This document shows positions 1 to 7,501 of a DNA stretch of 64,000 nt, piece by piece. How positions within the stretch are numbered: position 1 is the first letter of the stretch; every line of letters begins with the position of its first letter. The position numbers and the translations under genes are program-made. Origin of the DNA: Woeseiaceae bacterium (lineage in GTDB: Bacteria > Pseudomonadota > Gammaproteobacteria > Steroidobacterales > Woeseiaceae); the NCBI GenBank assembly GCA_021773035.1, contig JAJFKU010000024.1, positions 1 to 64,000 on the forward strand. Reading direction: 5' to 3'. The notes under the pieces were generated by a model that worked only from the letters and a program-made list of their open reading frames with translations, did no database searches and was not told the DNA's origin.

Positions 1-60
1 GGGGGGCCCGCGCCGGCCGCGGGTGGCGTGCCACCCCCCCCCCCCCCCGCCCGGATCAAC
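1..60. other. G/C-only low-complexity contig-end sequence
   Basis: The first 50 bases are almost entirely G and C, with a run of 15 C at 34-48 and a self-complementary GGGTGGC/GCCACCC pair just before it. Nothing codes here, and the composition is unlike the rest of the window. From 61 to 119 I see nothing. The likeliest reading is an assembly or contig-end artefact; a real GC-rich repeat is possible. Confidence 0.45.
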
Positions 61-119
61 ACCGGATTAAGAACTACACCGGCTATATTGGCGAAACGAT
101 TCGCCGGATCGTCAAATGC

Positions 120-142
120 AAAAAAGGCCCCTGACGGGGCCT
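120..142 (-). terminator. Rho-independent terminator of the VWA operon
   Basis: A perfect 7-bp stem (AGGCCCC at 125-131 with GGGGCCT at 136-142) closes a TGAC loop. On the minus strand it is followed by a run of six T (120-125). It lies about 25 bp after the stop codon of the VWA gene, in the right orientation to end the PspA/membrane protein/VWA transcript. Confidence 0.8.
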
Positions 143-166
143 CTTAGTTTCTGCGGCTCTTGTCAA

Positions 167-1351
167 TCAGTACGCTGGTCCATCTTCATACTCGAGACCG
201 GCTTCGCCCGCCTGGTCCTTGACTGCCTCGTAGAGCTTCTGGTCCAGTGAACTCTTCAGCCCGCCGGCTTCGTCCACTTTCTTGGCGATATAATCGCTAC
301 GGTCTGCCGACAAAGTCCGAATCTGTCGCTGCAGGTTTTCCCGCTTTTCAGACAGTTCGGCAACAAAGGCCTTCTGTTCGGCAGGAGCCATAGGCTTGAG
401 CGCCTCTGGCAGCGCATCTTCCTCCAGTTCATCGAGATCGACCGTGCCGTCGGTTACGGCGGCGATTAATTCCTTGTCGCCAAGCAGATTGGCTCTGCCG
501 CCGACCGACGCATTGAACTCGGCGCGCCGTGCGCGCGATGCAAAAGACAGCCCGTCATGTATTTTGTCGGTCGCAGCCATTTTTCCCTGCATCTTTTGCT
601 TTTCTTCCTCTGTGCCGTAGTAGATTCGCGTGTCATCAAGTTGCGCTGACAATTTGGCGATTTCTTCATCAAAAGGCGTGTTGAACGCGACGGCACTTCC
701 GGCTTGTTCAACCTGGAAGAACTTGCCGTCGCTTAAACGCGCGATCTGGGTCCAGGGCTCAACCGTTATCGGCATGTCGCCACACTGGATAGTATTTACG
801 ACAATGCCTTTGTCCGAGGCTGAAGCGATGATCTCCGGATAGCGCACTTCGTTGTAGTCCATGTGCGGCGGCGCATCGCCGACAAGGAAGATCGCCTGGT
901 AGGCCTGGCCACCCTCGCTCCAGGACATGTTGTGTACAGCGTCGTAAAGCGCCTTGTTTACGCTCTCAGGAGTATCGTTTCCGCCGTCTGCCTCGAAGTC
1001 CATCAGTGTCGCGTAGACGGAATCGAGATCAGAAGACAGATCCACGACCTTGGTCACGTACGCATCGCCTCGATCGCGATAGGCGACCAGGCCGATACGA
1101 ATTTCAGGCGTTTGCTGCGCCGAGGCCATGGTCGTCGCGATCGACCAGATCTTTTCCTTCGCTGTCTGGATGAGACCGCTCATGCTGCCGGTCGTATCCA
1201 GAACAAAGACAACATCGACCTTGGGCTTGGCCACAAGCTGGTGCTGAAGCGGTGGATCGATCGGGATATTTTTCGCCATCAGTTGCGGGTAATACACAAC
1301 GGCGCCAAGAGTGAGTCCAAAAAGGGCAATACCAAGTAGTTTGTTTTTCAT
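167..1351 (-). CDS. Secreted or membrane-anchored VWA-domain protein
   Basis: The product has 394 residues. An N-terminal hydrophobic segment (about residues 4-22) should anchor or export it, so the rest probably lies in the periplasm. A von Willebrand type A domain follows, with a metal-ion-dependent adhesion motif D52-x-T54-G-S56 and a hydrophobic strand just before it. The C-terminal third is charged and helical (Glu/Lys/Arg-rich), probably coiled coil. I chose the ATG at 1349-1351 because an AGGACC ribosome site lies upstream and the signal segment begins there; the frame stays open further upstream without such signals. It is the last gene of a three-gene run after the PspA-like and membrane protein genes. 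VWA domains usually mediate metal-dependent protein contacts; the partner is unknown. Confidence 0.8.
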   Translation of the reverse strand: MKNKLLGIALFGLTLGAVVYYPQLMAKNIPIDPPLQHQLVAKPKVDVVFVLDTTGSMSGLIQTAKEKIWSIATTMASAQQTPEIRIGLVAYRDRGDAYVTKVVDLSSDLDSVYATLMDFEADGGNDTPESVNKALYDAVHNMSWSEGGQAYQAIFLVGDAPPHMDYNEVRYPEIIASASDKGIVVNTIQCGDMPITVEPWTQIARLSDGKFFQVEQAGSAVAFNTPFDEEIAKLSAQLDDTRIYYGTEEEKQKMQGKMAATDKIHDGLSFASRARRAEFNASVGGRANLLGDKELIAAVTDGTVDLDELEEDALPEALKPMAPAEQKAFVAELSEKRENLQRQIRTLSADRSDYIAKKVDEAGGLKSSLDQKLYEAVKDQAGEAGLEYEDGPAY

Positions 1352-1385
1352 GATCAGGTCCTGTTTCAATATTCCGGGAGAAATT

Positions 1386-1952
1386 CTATTGCGTGAACAG
1401 CTGACGTAACGCTTCGTCCGCGCTGCGTTTTGCCCGCTCAAAGCCTTCGTTATCGGATACGGTGTTGTGTTGCTGCCTGCGTTTGCTCTTTATCGAGGCC
1501 GGGATTGCAACGAACAGCGCCTGCACCAGGAAGAAGCACCAGGTGGCAAGAAATACACTGCCGGAACGGCTTATCGCCCAGACCGCGGCGGAGATGCTGA
1601 GGGCGCTAACGCCTAGGTCCATCAGTGCGGGCATTACACCCGAATAGAAATACAGCGAGCGCAGCAGCCATATCGCTCCAACATGTACCAGTAGATAGAG
1701 TGGCAGCGGTGGCGCTATCCACCATATGACAGCGGCCAGGCCACTCCAGAGAGTGAGTGCGGTCAGACGTCCAAACCGCTCATCGCTGCGACTGAACAGG
1801 TATAGGAGATAGGCAAATGCCAATGCGGGAATCACGAGCCGAAGCACAGCGCCCAGGCCAATGAAGGGTGTCAGAGTGGCAACGATCGCACTGGCGAAGA
1901 AGCCGAGTATTGCTGCGACGATCACGCCATGAAAAAAGGAAGGTCGCTTCAT
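1386..1952 (-). CDS. Polytopic inner-membrane protein of unknown function
   Basis: The product has 188 residues with about five hydrophobic segments between residues 8 and 155, then a basic, polar C-terminal tail (KSKRRQQ onward) likely to be cytoplasmic. I recognise no family. Its start overlaps the stop of the PspA-like gene by 4 bp, so the two are almost certainly translationally coupled, and the VWA gene follows after a short gap. The context suggests an envelope-stress module in which this protein is the membrane partner of the PspA-like protein. That role is inference only. Confidence 0.75.
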   Translation of the reverse strand: MKRPSFFHGVIVAAILGFFASAIVATLTPFIGLGAVLRLVIPALAFAYLLYLFSRSDERFGRLTALTLWSGLAAVIWWIAPPLPLYLLVHVGAIWLLRSLYFYSGVMPALMDLGVSALSISAAVWAISRSGSVFLATWCFFLVQALFVAIPASIKSKRRQQHNTVSDNEGFERAKRSADEALRQLFTQ

Positions 1953-2503
1953 GACGCGCTCCTTGAGTTTTTCTCGCTTAAAAACGCGATCTCAACCTCG
2001 TCCTCGCCGACGACCATTTCCCGGGTCAGCCAGGCTGTGTCATCAAAGTCTGTGCTGTCGCCGGTATGAGCCGGGGTCTGTTGTGCGAAGAGTTCGGCTT
2101 TTTGACGAAGACTTTCGAGTGTCGCGCTATTCTGGTCGAGCACTGACCGCTGCTCGGTTAGGTACTTCGCATTCGCGATCTGCTTCGCGTTCAGGCGCTT
2201 CAAACGGCTCTCTGCTTCGAGCCGCCTGCGAATGACAGTTCTCGCGAGGTCCTCTTTTTCCGACTCGAAGCAAAGGTCGAGTTTGATCTCAAACTCACGG
2301 ACTGCGTCTTCAAGTTCAGTCTTGCGTGCAGCCAACACTTCCTGGTCGTGCTCACACAGATTAATGCGCTGGGTGGCGCTTGCCAGGTCGTCCTCCATGT
2401 CGCGGATAGCCTGTCTGAGTAAAGCTTCGGGCTCCTCGATCTGGTCCAGAACAGCGTGGAAGTCCGCTTTGAATAAGCGCGAAATTCGATTGATTAGTGC
2501 CAT
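1949..2503 (-). CDS. pspA: PspA/IM30 family protein
   Basis: The product has 184 residues and is largely helical coiled coil. It begins with the amphipathic helix and the pattern typical of PspA/IM30 (MALINRISRLFKADFHAVLD, then an IEEPEALLRQAIRDME segment). Family members bind stressed membranes and oligomerise on the cytoplasmic face; E. coli PspA is somewhat longer (about 220 residues), so the C-terminus is short here. The ATG at 2501-2503 has a GGGAG site upstream and matches the family start. It leads the operon with the membrane protein and VWA gene. No PspF, PspB or PspC gene is in view, so control probably runs through another route, perhaps the divergent two-component system. Confidence 0.85.
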   Translation of the reverse strand: MALINRISRLFKADFHAVLDQIEEPEALLRQAIRDMEDDLASATQRINLCEHDQEVLAARKTELEDAVREFEIKLDLCFESEKEDLARTVIRRRLEAESRLKRLNAKQIANAKYLTEQRSVLDQNSATLESLRQKAELFAQQTPAHTGDSTDFDDTAWLTREMVVGEDEVEIAFLSEKNSRSAS

Positions 2504-2670
2504 GCCCGTGTCTCCCGGTATCTTCAGTCCAAAAAGTCGATGCGGGAATATTAGCCATTGGCGACAGGCCGAATAAGACACGGATTGGTAAAATCCGGCG
2601 GGCGGAATTTACAAAAACGTTACACTCGATCACGGATCAAACGGTCCCGGAGTGCTAGCCTGAGTAACAG

Positions 2671-3372
2671 ATGAATAAGCAGATACGCATACTGGTTGTA
2701 GAAGACGAGGAGGCCATTCGTGCGGGCCTTATCGACGTGCTGATTTTTCATGGTTACGACGTGGCCAGCGCTGAAACAGGCCCCGACGGCCTTGAGAAAG
2801 CGCTGACGGGCAAGTACGACCTGATTTTGCTGGATATCATGTTGCCGGGAATGGACGGTTATGAGATATGCAATCGAATTCGTAGCGAGGATCGCAACCA
2901 GCCCATCATCATGTTGACCGCCAAAGCCTCGGACGAGGAGATTATCCAGGGCCTGAAACTCGGCGCCGATGACTATGTACCGAAGCCATTTTCGATCCAG
3001 CAGCTCGTGCTGCGGATCGAGGCGGTATTGCGACGCTCCCAGGTGGGGCAGGAAATGGCGAGGACCCTGCTTGTCGGTGGCATCGAAATCGACACTGCAA
3101 ACCTCAGCGGCGTAAAAGACGGTGACGAACTCACCTTCACAAAGCGTGAGGTCGAAGTCCTGACCTATCTCTCCCACAACAGCGACCGACCGGTGTCACG
3201 AGAAGAGTTGTTGTCGAAGGTATGGGGATATGCGCGGAACCTCGACATCGAGACACGCACCGTCGACATTCACATCGCGAAACTGCGGCGTAAAATCGAG
3301 GCTGACAACAAAAACCCCGAGCTGCTGATAACGGTGCGTGGCGCTGGCTATCGCCTGGTAGCGGAGCAATAA
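2671..3372 (+). CDS. OmpR/PhoB-family response regulator
   Basis: The product has 233 residues. The receiver domain (about 5-120) has the acidic pocket E11-D12, the phosphoacceptor D55 in a LLDIMLPG context, T83 and K105. A winged-helix DNA-binding domain follows (about 135-230), with the usual TFTKREVEVL start and GAGYRL end. It would be phosphorylated by the histidine kinase encoded 3 bp downstream. The promoter region is shared with the divergent PspA-like operon (2504-2670), so that operon is a plausible target, though no direct binding repeat is obvious there. Confidence 0.92.
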   Translation: MNKQIRILVVEDEEAIRAGLIDVLIFHGYDVASAETGPDGLEKALTGKYDLILLDIMLPGMDGYEICNRIRSEDRNQPIIMLTAKASDEEIIQGLKLGADDYVPKPFSIQQLVLRIEAVLRRSQVGQEMARTLLVGGIEIDTANLSGVKDGDELTFTKREVEVLTYLSHNSDRPVSREELLSKVWGYARNLDIETRTVDIHIAKLRRKIEADNKNPELLITVRGAGYRLVAEQ

Positions 3373-3375
3373 GGC

Positions 3376-5583
3376 ATGTTGCCAGGACGGATGATCGAAG
3401 GCCTCGACAGGACTCGACTGCGAAACCTGCTCGTAGTGTTCTTTTTGGCACTGTCCGCGCCTACGGCAGTTTTAGTATGGCAGGCATACAGCCAGCTCAA
3501 ATGGGAGGCTTTTCATCAGTACCGCGGCATTGCCGAAGAACTGACGCAACGGATTGACGCTCGTCTCAACGAGATGGTCGAAGTAGCCGACGCCCGCAGC
3601 TTCGCGGACTATACCTTCCTTGTCGTATCGGGCGATCCGAGCGCCAAGTTTGTGCAGCGTTCGCCGTTGTCCGCCTATCCCGTCGTTGCACACTGGCCCG
3701 GTGTGCTGGGTTATTTCCAGGTAGATGCCGATGGTGACTTCAGCACGCCGATCCTGCCACCCGATGGCACGGCGGCCGACAGTCTCGGTATAAGCGACGA
3801 TGAATACAGCCGTCGCCTGAAACTGGCACAGGAGCTGCAGGCTGTTCTCGCCGACAACCGCCTGGTTAGATCCCGCCCAGACATCACTGCCGGTCGTGGA
3901 TTCGCTTCATCCCTGTATGCACCCGCTACATTGCTGGAAGAGGAAAAGGAGGCGGTCGGTGAAGGTGGACCGGCGACTTCCGGACTCACCGACAAAGAGA
4001 CCGTCGATCGACAGGATGCGAAGCTGCCTGAACGATCTGCTTACTCTGATACGAGCTACAGCCAGCAGGTTTTCGACGAATTGAATCAGCCCAGGCAGAG
4101 CCGGGGACACGAACCCGGGCGTGCCGGCTCACTGGAATCCGATGATGCGGCAGCCGAGCTACTGCCAGCGGAACAACGCGCGAACGTCGTTGGCAAGGTC
4201 AGCGCCCTGAATCTGGATGTCGACCTGCAGAAGAAGATCGAAGCTCTTGAACGCAAAGCACCGCCGGAGCTGTACGGTAGTGACGGCTCGGCCATTGCGG
4301 CGGGCCGAAGAAAGCGCATGGAACAAAGCGCGCTGCCCGAATCGGTCGCCATCGCAAACGACGAGTCGTTTGCAGATGAACTGGTCGCGAACGTACCCGG
4401 ACCTACAGACCTGCGTATCAGTACCTTTGAAAGTGAGATCGACCCGTTCGAGTTCAGTCTTCTCGACAGCGGTCACTTCGTCCTGTTCCGCCAGGTATGG
4501 CGCGACGATCAGCGAACCATCCAGGGTTTATTGCTGGATTCGGCGGTTTTCACGCAGGACATTGCCGGCACGAGCTTCATGGGTACGGCGCTTGCTGACA
4601 CGACAAGCCTGATCATTGCGTACCAGGACGATGTGATTTACACACTCGGCGGGCGCGATGTTCTGAGTTATCCCGATGTTGCCGAGGATCTTGATGGGAC
4701 GCTGCTGTATCGCAGCCGCCTGATCGCACCGCTGAATAGCCTGGAACTGATTTTCAGCATCAAGCGCCTGCCTCCGGGTCCGGGTGCGACCGTACTCGGC
4801 TGGGTTACGCTGGTTCTGGCTGCTGTTCTCGTCGGCGGCTTCGCTATTTTGTACCGGATAGGCCTGGGCCAGATCAGGCTCTCCCGGCAACAGCAGGACT
4901 TCGTGTCGGCAGTCAGCCATGAGCTCAAATCGCCACTCACGTCTATTCGTATGTATGGCGAAATGCTCAAGGAAGGCTGGGCGGACGAGGAGAAAAAGCA
5001 GAGCTATTACGAATTCATCCACGATGAGTCAGAGCGCCTGTCCAGGCTTATCTCCAATGTCCTGCAGCTTGCCAGGATCACCAGAAACGAACCGCAATTC
5101 GATATGAAACCGGCACCGGTTGCCGAGTTGATGGGTAATATCGAATCCAAGATATCAAGCCAGATCGAGAGCGCCGGTTTTGAGCTCAGGCTCAACAGGG
5201 CCGAAGACGCCGATCGCGCCACGATCAATATTGACGAAGACTGCTTCGCCCAGATGATCATCAACCTGGTTGACAACGCCATCAAGTTCTCCAGGGACGC
5301 GGGAGACAAGATCATCGAGATCAGCAGCCAGACTGCGGGCGATGATCGGGTCTTGTTTTCGGTCCGCGACTACGGTCCCGGGATTCCCGCGGAGCAGATG
5401 AAAAAGATCTTCCAGCTTTTCTATCGGTCCGAGTCGGAGCTTACTCGCGAAACCGTCGGTACCGGCATTGGACTGGCGATCGTGCACCAGCTCGCAGTAG
5501 CAATGGACGGTAACGTGGATATGGTCAATGCAAATCCCGGAGCGGAGTTCAGGTTCTGGTTTCCGACGGTGGACCAGGAGTAA
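3376..5583 (+). CDS. Sensor histidine kinase with very large periplasmic region
   Basis: The product has 735 residues. A first membrane segment lies near residues 15-37 and a second near 471-495; between them are about 430 residues, probably periplasmic, rich in acidic and polar residues and with no fold I can name. Directly after the second membrane segment comes the HisKA box (SAVSHELKSPL, H515), with little room for a HAMP domain, then the HATPase domain with N box (NLVDNAIKFS near 629), DYGPGIP and GTGIGLAIV. All kinase motifs are intact. It is coupled to the OmpR-type regulator and so is the cognate kinase. The large sensor domain suggests detection of an envelope component. An internal ATG five codons in is an alternative start. 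Confidence 0.9.
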   Translation: MLPGRMIEGLDRTRLRNLLVVFFLALSAPTAVLVWQAYSQLKWEAFHQYRGIAEELTQRIDARLNEMVEVADARSFADYTFLVVSGDPSAKFVQRSPLSAYPVVAHWPGVLGYFQVDADGDFSTPILPPDGTAADSLGISDDEYSRRLKLAQELQAVLADNRLVRSRPDITAGRGFASSLYAPATLLEEEKEAVGEGGPATSGLTDKETVDRQDAKLPERSAYSDTSYSQQVFDELNQPRQSRGHEPGRAGSLESDDAAAELLPAEQRANVVGKVSALNLDVDLQKKIEALERKAPPELYGSDGSAIAAGRRKRMEQSALPESVAIANDESFADELVANVPGPTDLRISTFESEIDPFEFSLLDSGHFVLFRQVWRDDQRTIQGLLLDSAVFTQDIAGTSFMGTALADTTSLIIAYQDDVIYTLGGRDVLSYPDVAEDLDGTLLYRSRLIAPLNSLELIFSIKRLPPGPGATVLGWVTLVLAAVLVGGFAILYRIGLGQIRLSRQQQDFVSAVSHELKSPLTSIRMYGEMLKEGWADEEKKQSYYEFIHDESERLSRLISNVLQLARITRNEPQFDMKPAPVAELMGNIESKISSQIESAGFELRLNRAEDADRATINIDEDCFAQMIINLVDNAIKFSRDAGDKIIEISSQTAGDDRVLFSVRDYGPGIPAEQMKKIFQLFYRSESELTRETVGTGIGLAIVHQLAVAMDGNVDMVNANPGAEFRFWFPTVDQE

Positions 5584-5586
5584 GCG

Positions 5587-6099
5587 TCAGTCAGTCGTCG
5601 TTCGCAAATGCTCGATTGAAAACAGGTAATCCGACGCTTTCAGTGGCGAGTGGCAGGCGCGACAGGCATCGAGATTCTTGCCCGCCGACGTGCCGTCAGG
5701 CTTATACGCCGCAAAGTCCCAGTCACCGACATCGATCGGGGAGCTGCTGGTATCTGCCCAGCCGTCGTTTTTCTCCATTACCGCGATAAGCACCATCTTG
5801 TTGCTGATGCGGCGGCCAAGCGCAGTATTTACGATTTCGCCGTTCTCGTCTTTCAGCACCGAATACACTTCTCCGACCAGAACCGACCCGGCCGGAAGCT
5901 CACCCGAATCGTCAGTTCCCTGGATCGCAACGGGGTCTGCAAACAAGCGAATGAACTGATCGTGGTTCTGTGTGCGGTCGAGTGACAAATACTCAACAAA
6001 CGTCTCGCGGTAGTTCTCGGGCAGCGATACACGATCTTCGGCTGTCGCCGGTGATTGGGTGATGATTGCGAGCAACGCGCCTAAATAGAGTGTCTTCAT
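5587..6099 (-). CDS. Secreted cytochrome P460-like c-type haem protein
   Basis: The product has 170 residues: a cleavable signal peptide (about 1-20, ending near ATAEDR), then a domain matching the cytochrome P460 pattern, with one haem-binding CRACH motif near the C-terminus and the VxDxWxFxxY-type stretch before it. It acts in the periplasm; family members bind c-haem and some oxidise hydroxylamine or detoxify NO, but the substrate here cannot be read from sequence. I chose the ATG at 6097-6099 because GAGGA lies just upstream; an ATG 12 bp earlier is in frame. It diverges from the MarR-type regulator, and a palindromic operator sits over its probable transcription start. Its stop is 3 bp from the kinase stop on the other strand. 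Confidence 0.8.
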   Translation of the reverse strand: MKTLYLGALLAIITQSPATAEDRVSLPENYRETFVEYLSLDRTQNHDQFIRLFADPVAIQGTDDSGELPAGSVLVGEVYSVLKDENGEIVNTALGRRISNKMVLIAVMEKNDGWADTSSSPIDVGDWDFAAYKPDGTSAGKNLDACRACHSPLKASDYLFSIEHLRTTTD

Positions 6100-6120
6100 G
6101 ATCGTCCTCATGGTATGTTA

Positions 6121-6191
6121 ACGAATAGTTCGTATACAAATTATATTGCAATGATGAGTCCACCCAGATAGTTTGTCAACAAATAGTTTGT
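6121..6191. promoter_or_regulatory. Divergent promoter with two MarR-type palindromic operators
   Basis: Two 13-bp perfect palindromes share the form ACRAATAGTTYGT: ACGAATAGTTCGT at 6121-6133 and ACAAATAGTTTGT at 6179-6191. A third, degenerate copy (AGATAGTTTGT) lies at 6166-6176. On the minus strand a TATAAT box (6140-6145) places the cytochrome transcription start inside the first palindrome. The second sits just upstream of the MarR-type start. This layout suits repression of both genes by the encoded regulator. Confidence 0.65.
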
Positions 6192-6214
6192 ATGCTCTGC
6201 ACAGGAGATCAGCG

Positions 6215-6640
6215 GTGGCCGCAGCCCGGTTGGACAATCAGCTCTGTTTTGCACTGTATTCGGCCTCGAATCGGCTGACCAGTATCTATCGGCCAATCCT
6301 GGAGCCGTTGGGGCTGACGTATACCCAGTTCGTTGTCCTGATGGCGCTGTGGGAACAAGACGGCGTTTCAATCAGCGAACTCGCGCAAAGAACACAATTG
6401 AGTAAACCGACGATGACCCCGTTGCTCAGGCGTCTGGAAAGCAAAGAGCTGATTCAGCTCGATCGTGTTGCCGGGAACGACCGGCAGAAAAGTGTGACCT
6501 TAACGAGGGAGGGTCAGGCGCTCGCGTCCAAAAGCCTGCCTGCGACCGAAGCCGCCTTCTGTGCGACCGGTATCACGAAAAAACAGGCCAGCGAAATGAT
6601 CGGCTTATGCAATCGAATCGTGCATCACGACCGGTCGTAA
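6215..6640 (+). CDS. MarR-family regulator, OhrR-like
   Basis: The product has 141 residues with a MarR winged-helix domain (VSISELAQRTQLSKPTMTPL as recognition region, then RVAGNDRQK as the wing). The N-terminus reads LDNQLCFALYSASN, which matches the OhrR segment carrying the redox-sensing cysteine; the partner tyrosines typical of OhrR are partly present. It could therefore sense organic peroxides or other electrophiles and lose DNA binding when Cys is oxidised. The start is GTG at 6215, because AGGAGA lies 6 bp upstream; the frame is open upstream to a TTG with no ribosome site. No ohr gene is adjacent; the divergent cytochrome P460 gene is the likely target together with autoregulation. 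Confidence 0.82.
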   Translation: MAAARLDNQLCFALYSASNRLTSIYRPILEPLGLTYTQFVVLMALWEQDGVSISELAQRTQLSKPTMTPLLRRLESKELIQLDRVAGNDRQKSVTLTREGQALASKSLPATEAAFCATGITKKQASEMIGLCNRIVHHDRS

Positions 6641-6672
6641 GTGCAGCACGCTGCGAACCCCGCTTCGTGGTG

Positions 6673-7497
6673 TCAGGCAACACTCTTCAAATACCTGAAA
6701 GCGTCGCTGTCAGGTCGACTACGTTGCTTGCCATAGCGTTTTGACAGGCCCTTGATACGTGCGATTCGCTCGCGGGTTTCCGGGTGAGTCGACATCAGGC
6801 AGGACTGCAACGGGACCTTGCCCGGCTCAAGGGCCAGTAATTTTTCGAAGAAGCTGTGCGCGAGCCGCATGTCGTAGCCGGTCCGGGCCAGTGCGCGAAC
6901 GGAAAACGCATCGGCTTCGTGTTCCTTCAGGCGCGCATAGGCGGTATAGATAATCTCCGGCGCGACCTGGTCAAACTGTTTGGCGACAATGCTGTCACTC
7001 ACCGCCTTACTCTGCCGATTCAGCAAGTTGTGATCAATACTGCGAAACAGCTCCTGCGCCATCATTCGCTCGATGGCATGTCGATGTTCGACATGACCGA
7101 CCTCGTGAGCAATAACAGATGCCAGTTCAACCTCGGATTCGCAGGCGCGTACCAGGCCGCGCAACATGCAAACCACGCCGCCACCCACGGTAAACGCGTT
7201 AATGGCTCCAACGTCGGCAGTACCGATACGCCAGTCCAGCGTCGATCGCGTCGAACTCGTGAATAATGGCTCGGCAATCGACCGCATGGCCCGGTTGAAC
7301 GTCGCGTCATCGATCGGTGAGTACTTCGTGTCCCCTCGTTCGAACTCTCCCTTCATAAAAACGCGCCAGAAATAATCCGCCATCAGTTTTTCCTGCTGCT
7401 CGGATGTCATCAGCTCGGTAGCGGCCATGCTGATGCCGGGCATCAGCAGGCTGCTTGCCGCCAGTAACAAGCGTCGTCGCGTCCGATCCTGAATCAT
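6673..7497 (-). CDS. Exported M48-family metallopeptidase
   Basis: The product has 274 residues. It opens with an arginine-rich n-region and hydrophobic stretch (RTRRRLLLAASSLL) that looks like an export signal. The peptidase core holds the zinc motif HEVGH (131-135) and a downstream EHEAD segment supplying the third ligand (E194). M48 enzymes of this size (BepA/LoiP type) are periplasmic quality-control proteases for outer-membrane proteins. The start at 7495-7497 is four bases after the previous stop, so the gene is coupled to the upstream 543-residue protein. It is the last gene of the CsgG-like operon, where it could process or proofread the envelope proteins encoded upstream. Confidence 0.85.
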   Translation of the reverse strand: MIQDRTRRRLLLAASSLLMPGISMAATELMTSEQQEKLMADYFWRVFMKGEFERGDTKYSPIDDATFNRAMRSIAEPLFTSSTRSTLDWRIGTADVGAINAFTVGGGVVCMLRGLVRACESEVELASVIAHEVGHVEHRHAIERMMAQELFRSIDHNLLNRQSKAVSDSIVAKQFDQVAPEIIYTAYARLKEHEADAFSVRALARTGYDMRLAHSFFEKLLALEPGKVPLQSCLMSTHPETRERIARIKGLSKRYGKQRSRPDSDAFRYLKSVA

Positions 7498-7501
7498 CGA
7501 C

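Noticed and set aside
34..48. The C run as a phase-variation tract
   Set aside because: No gene starts or promoter lies next to it, and its position at the window edge suggests an artefact.
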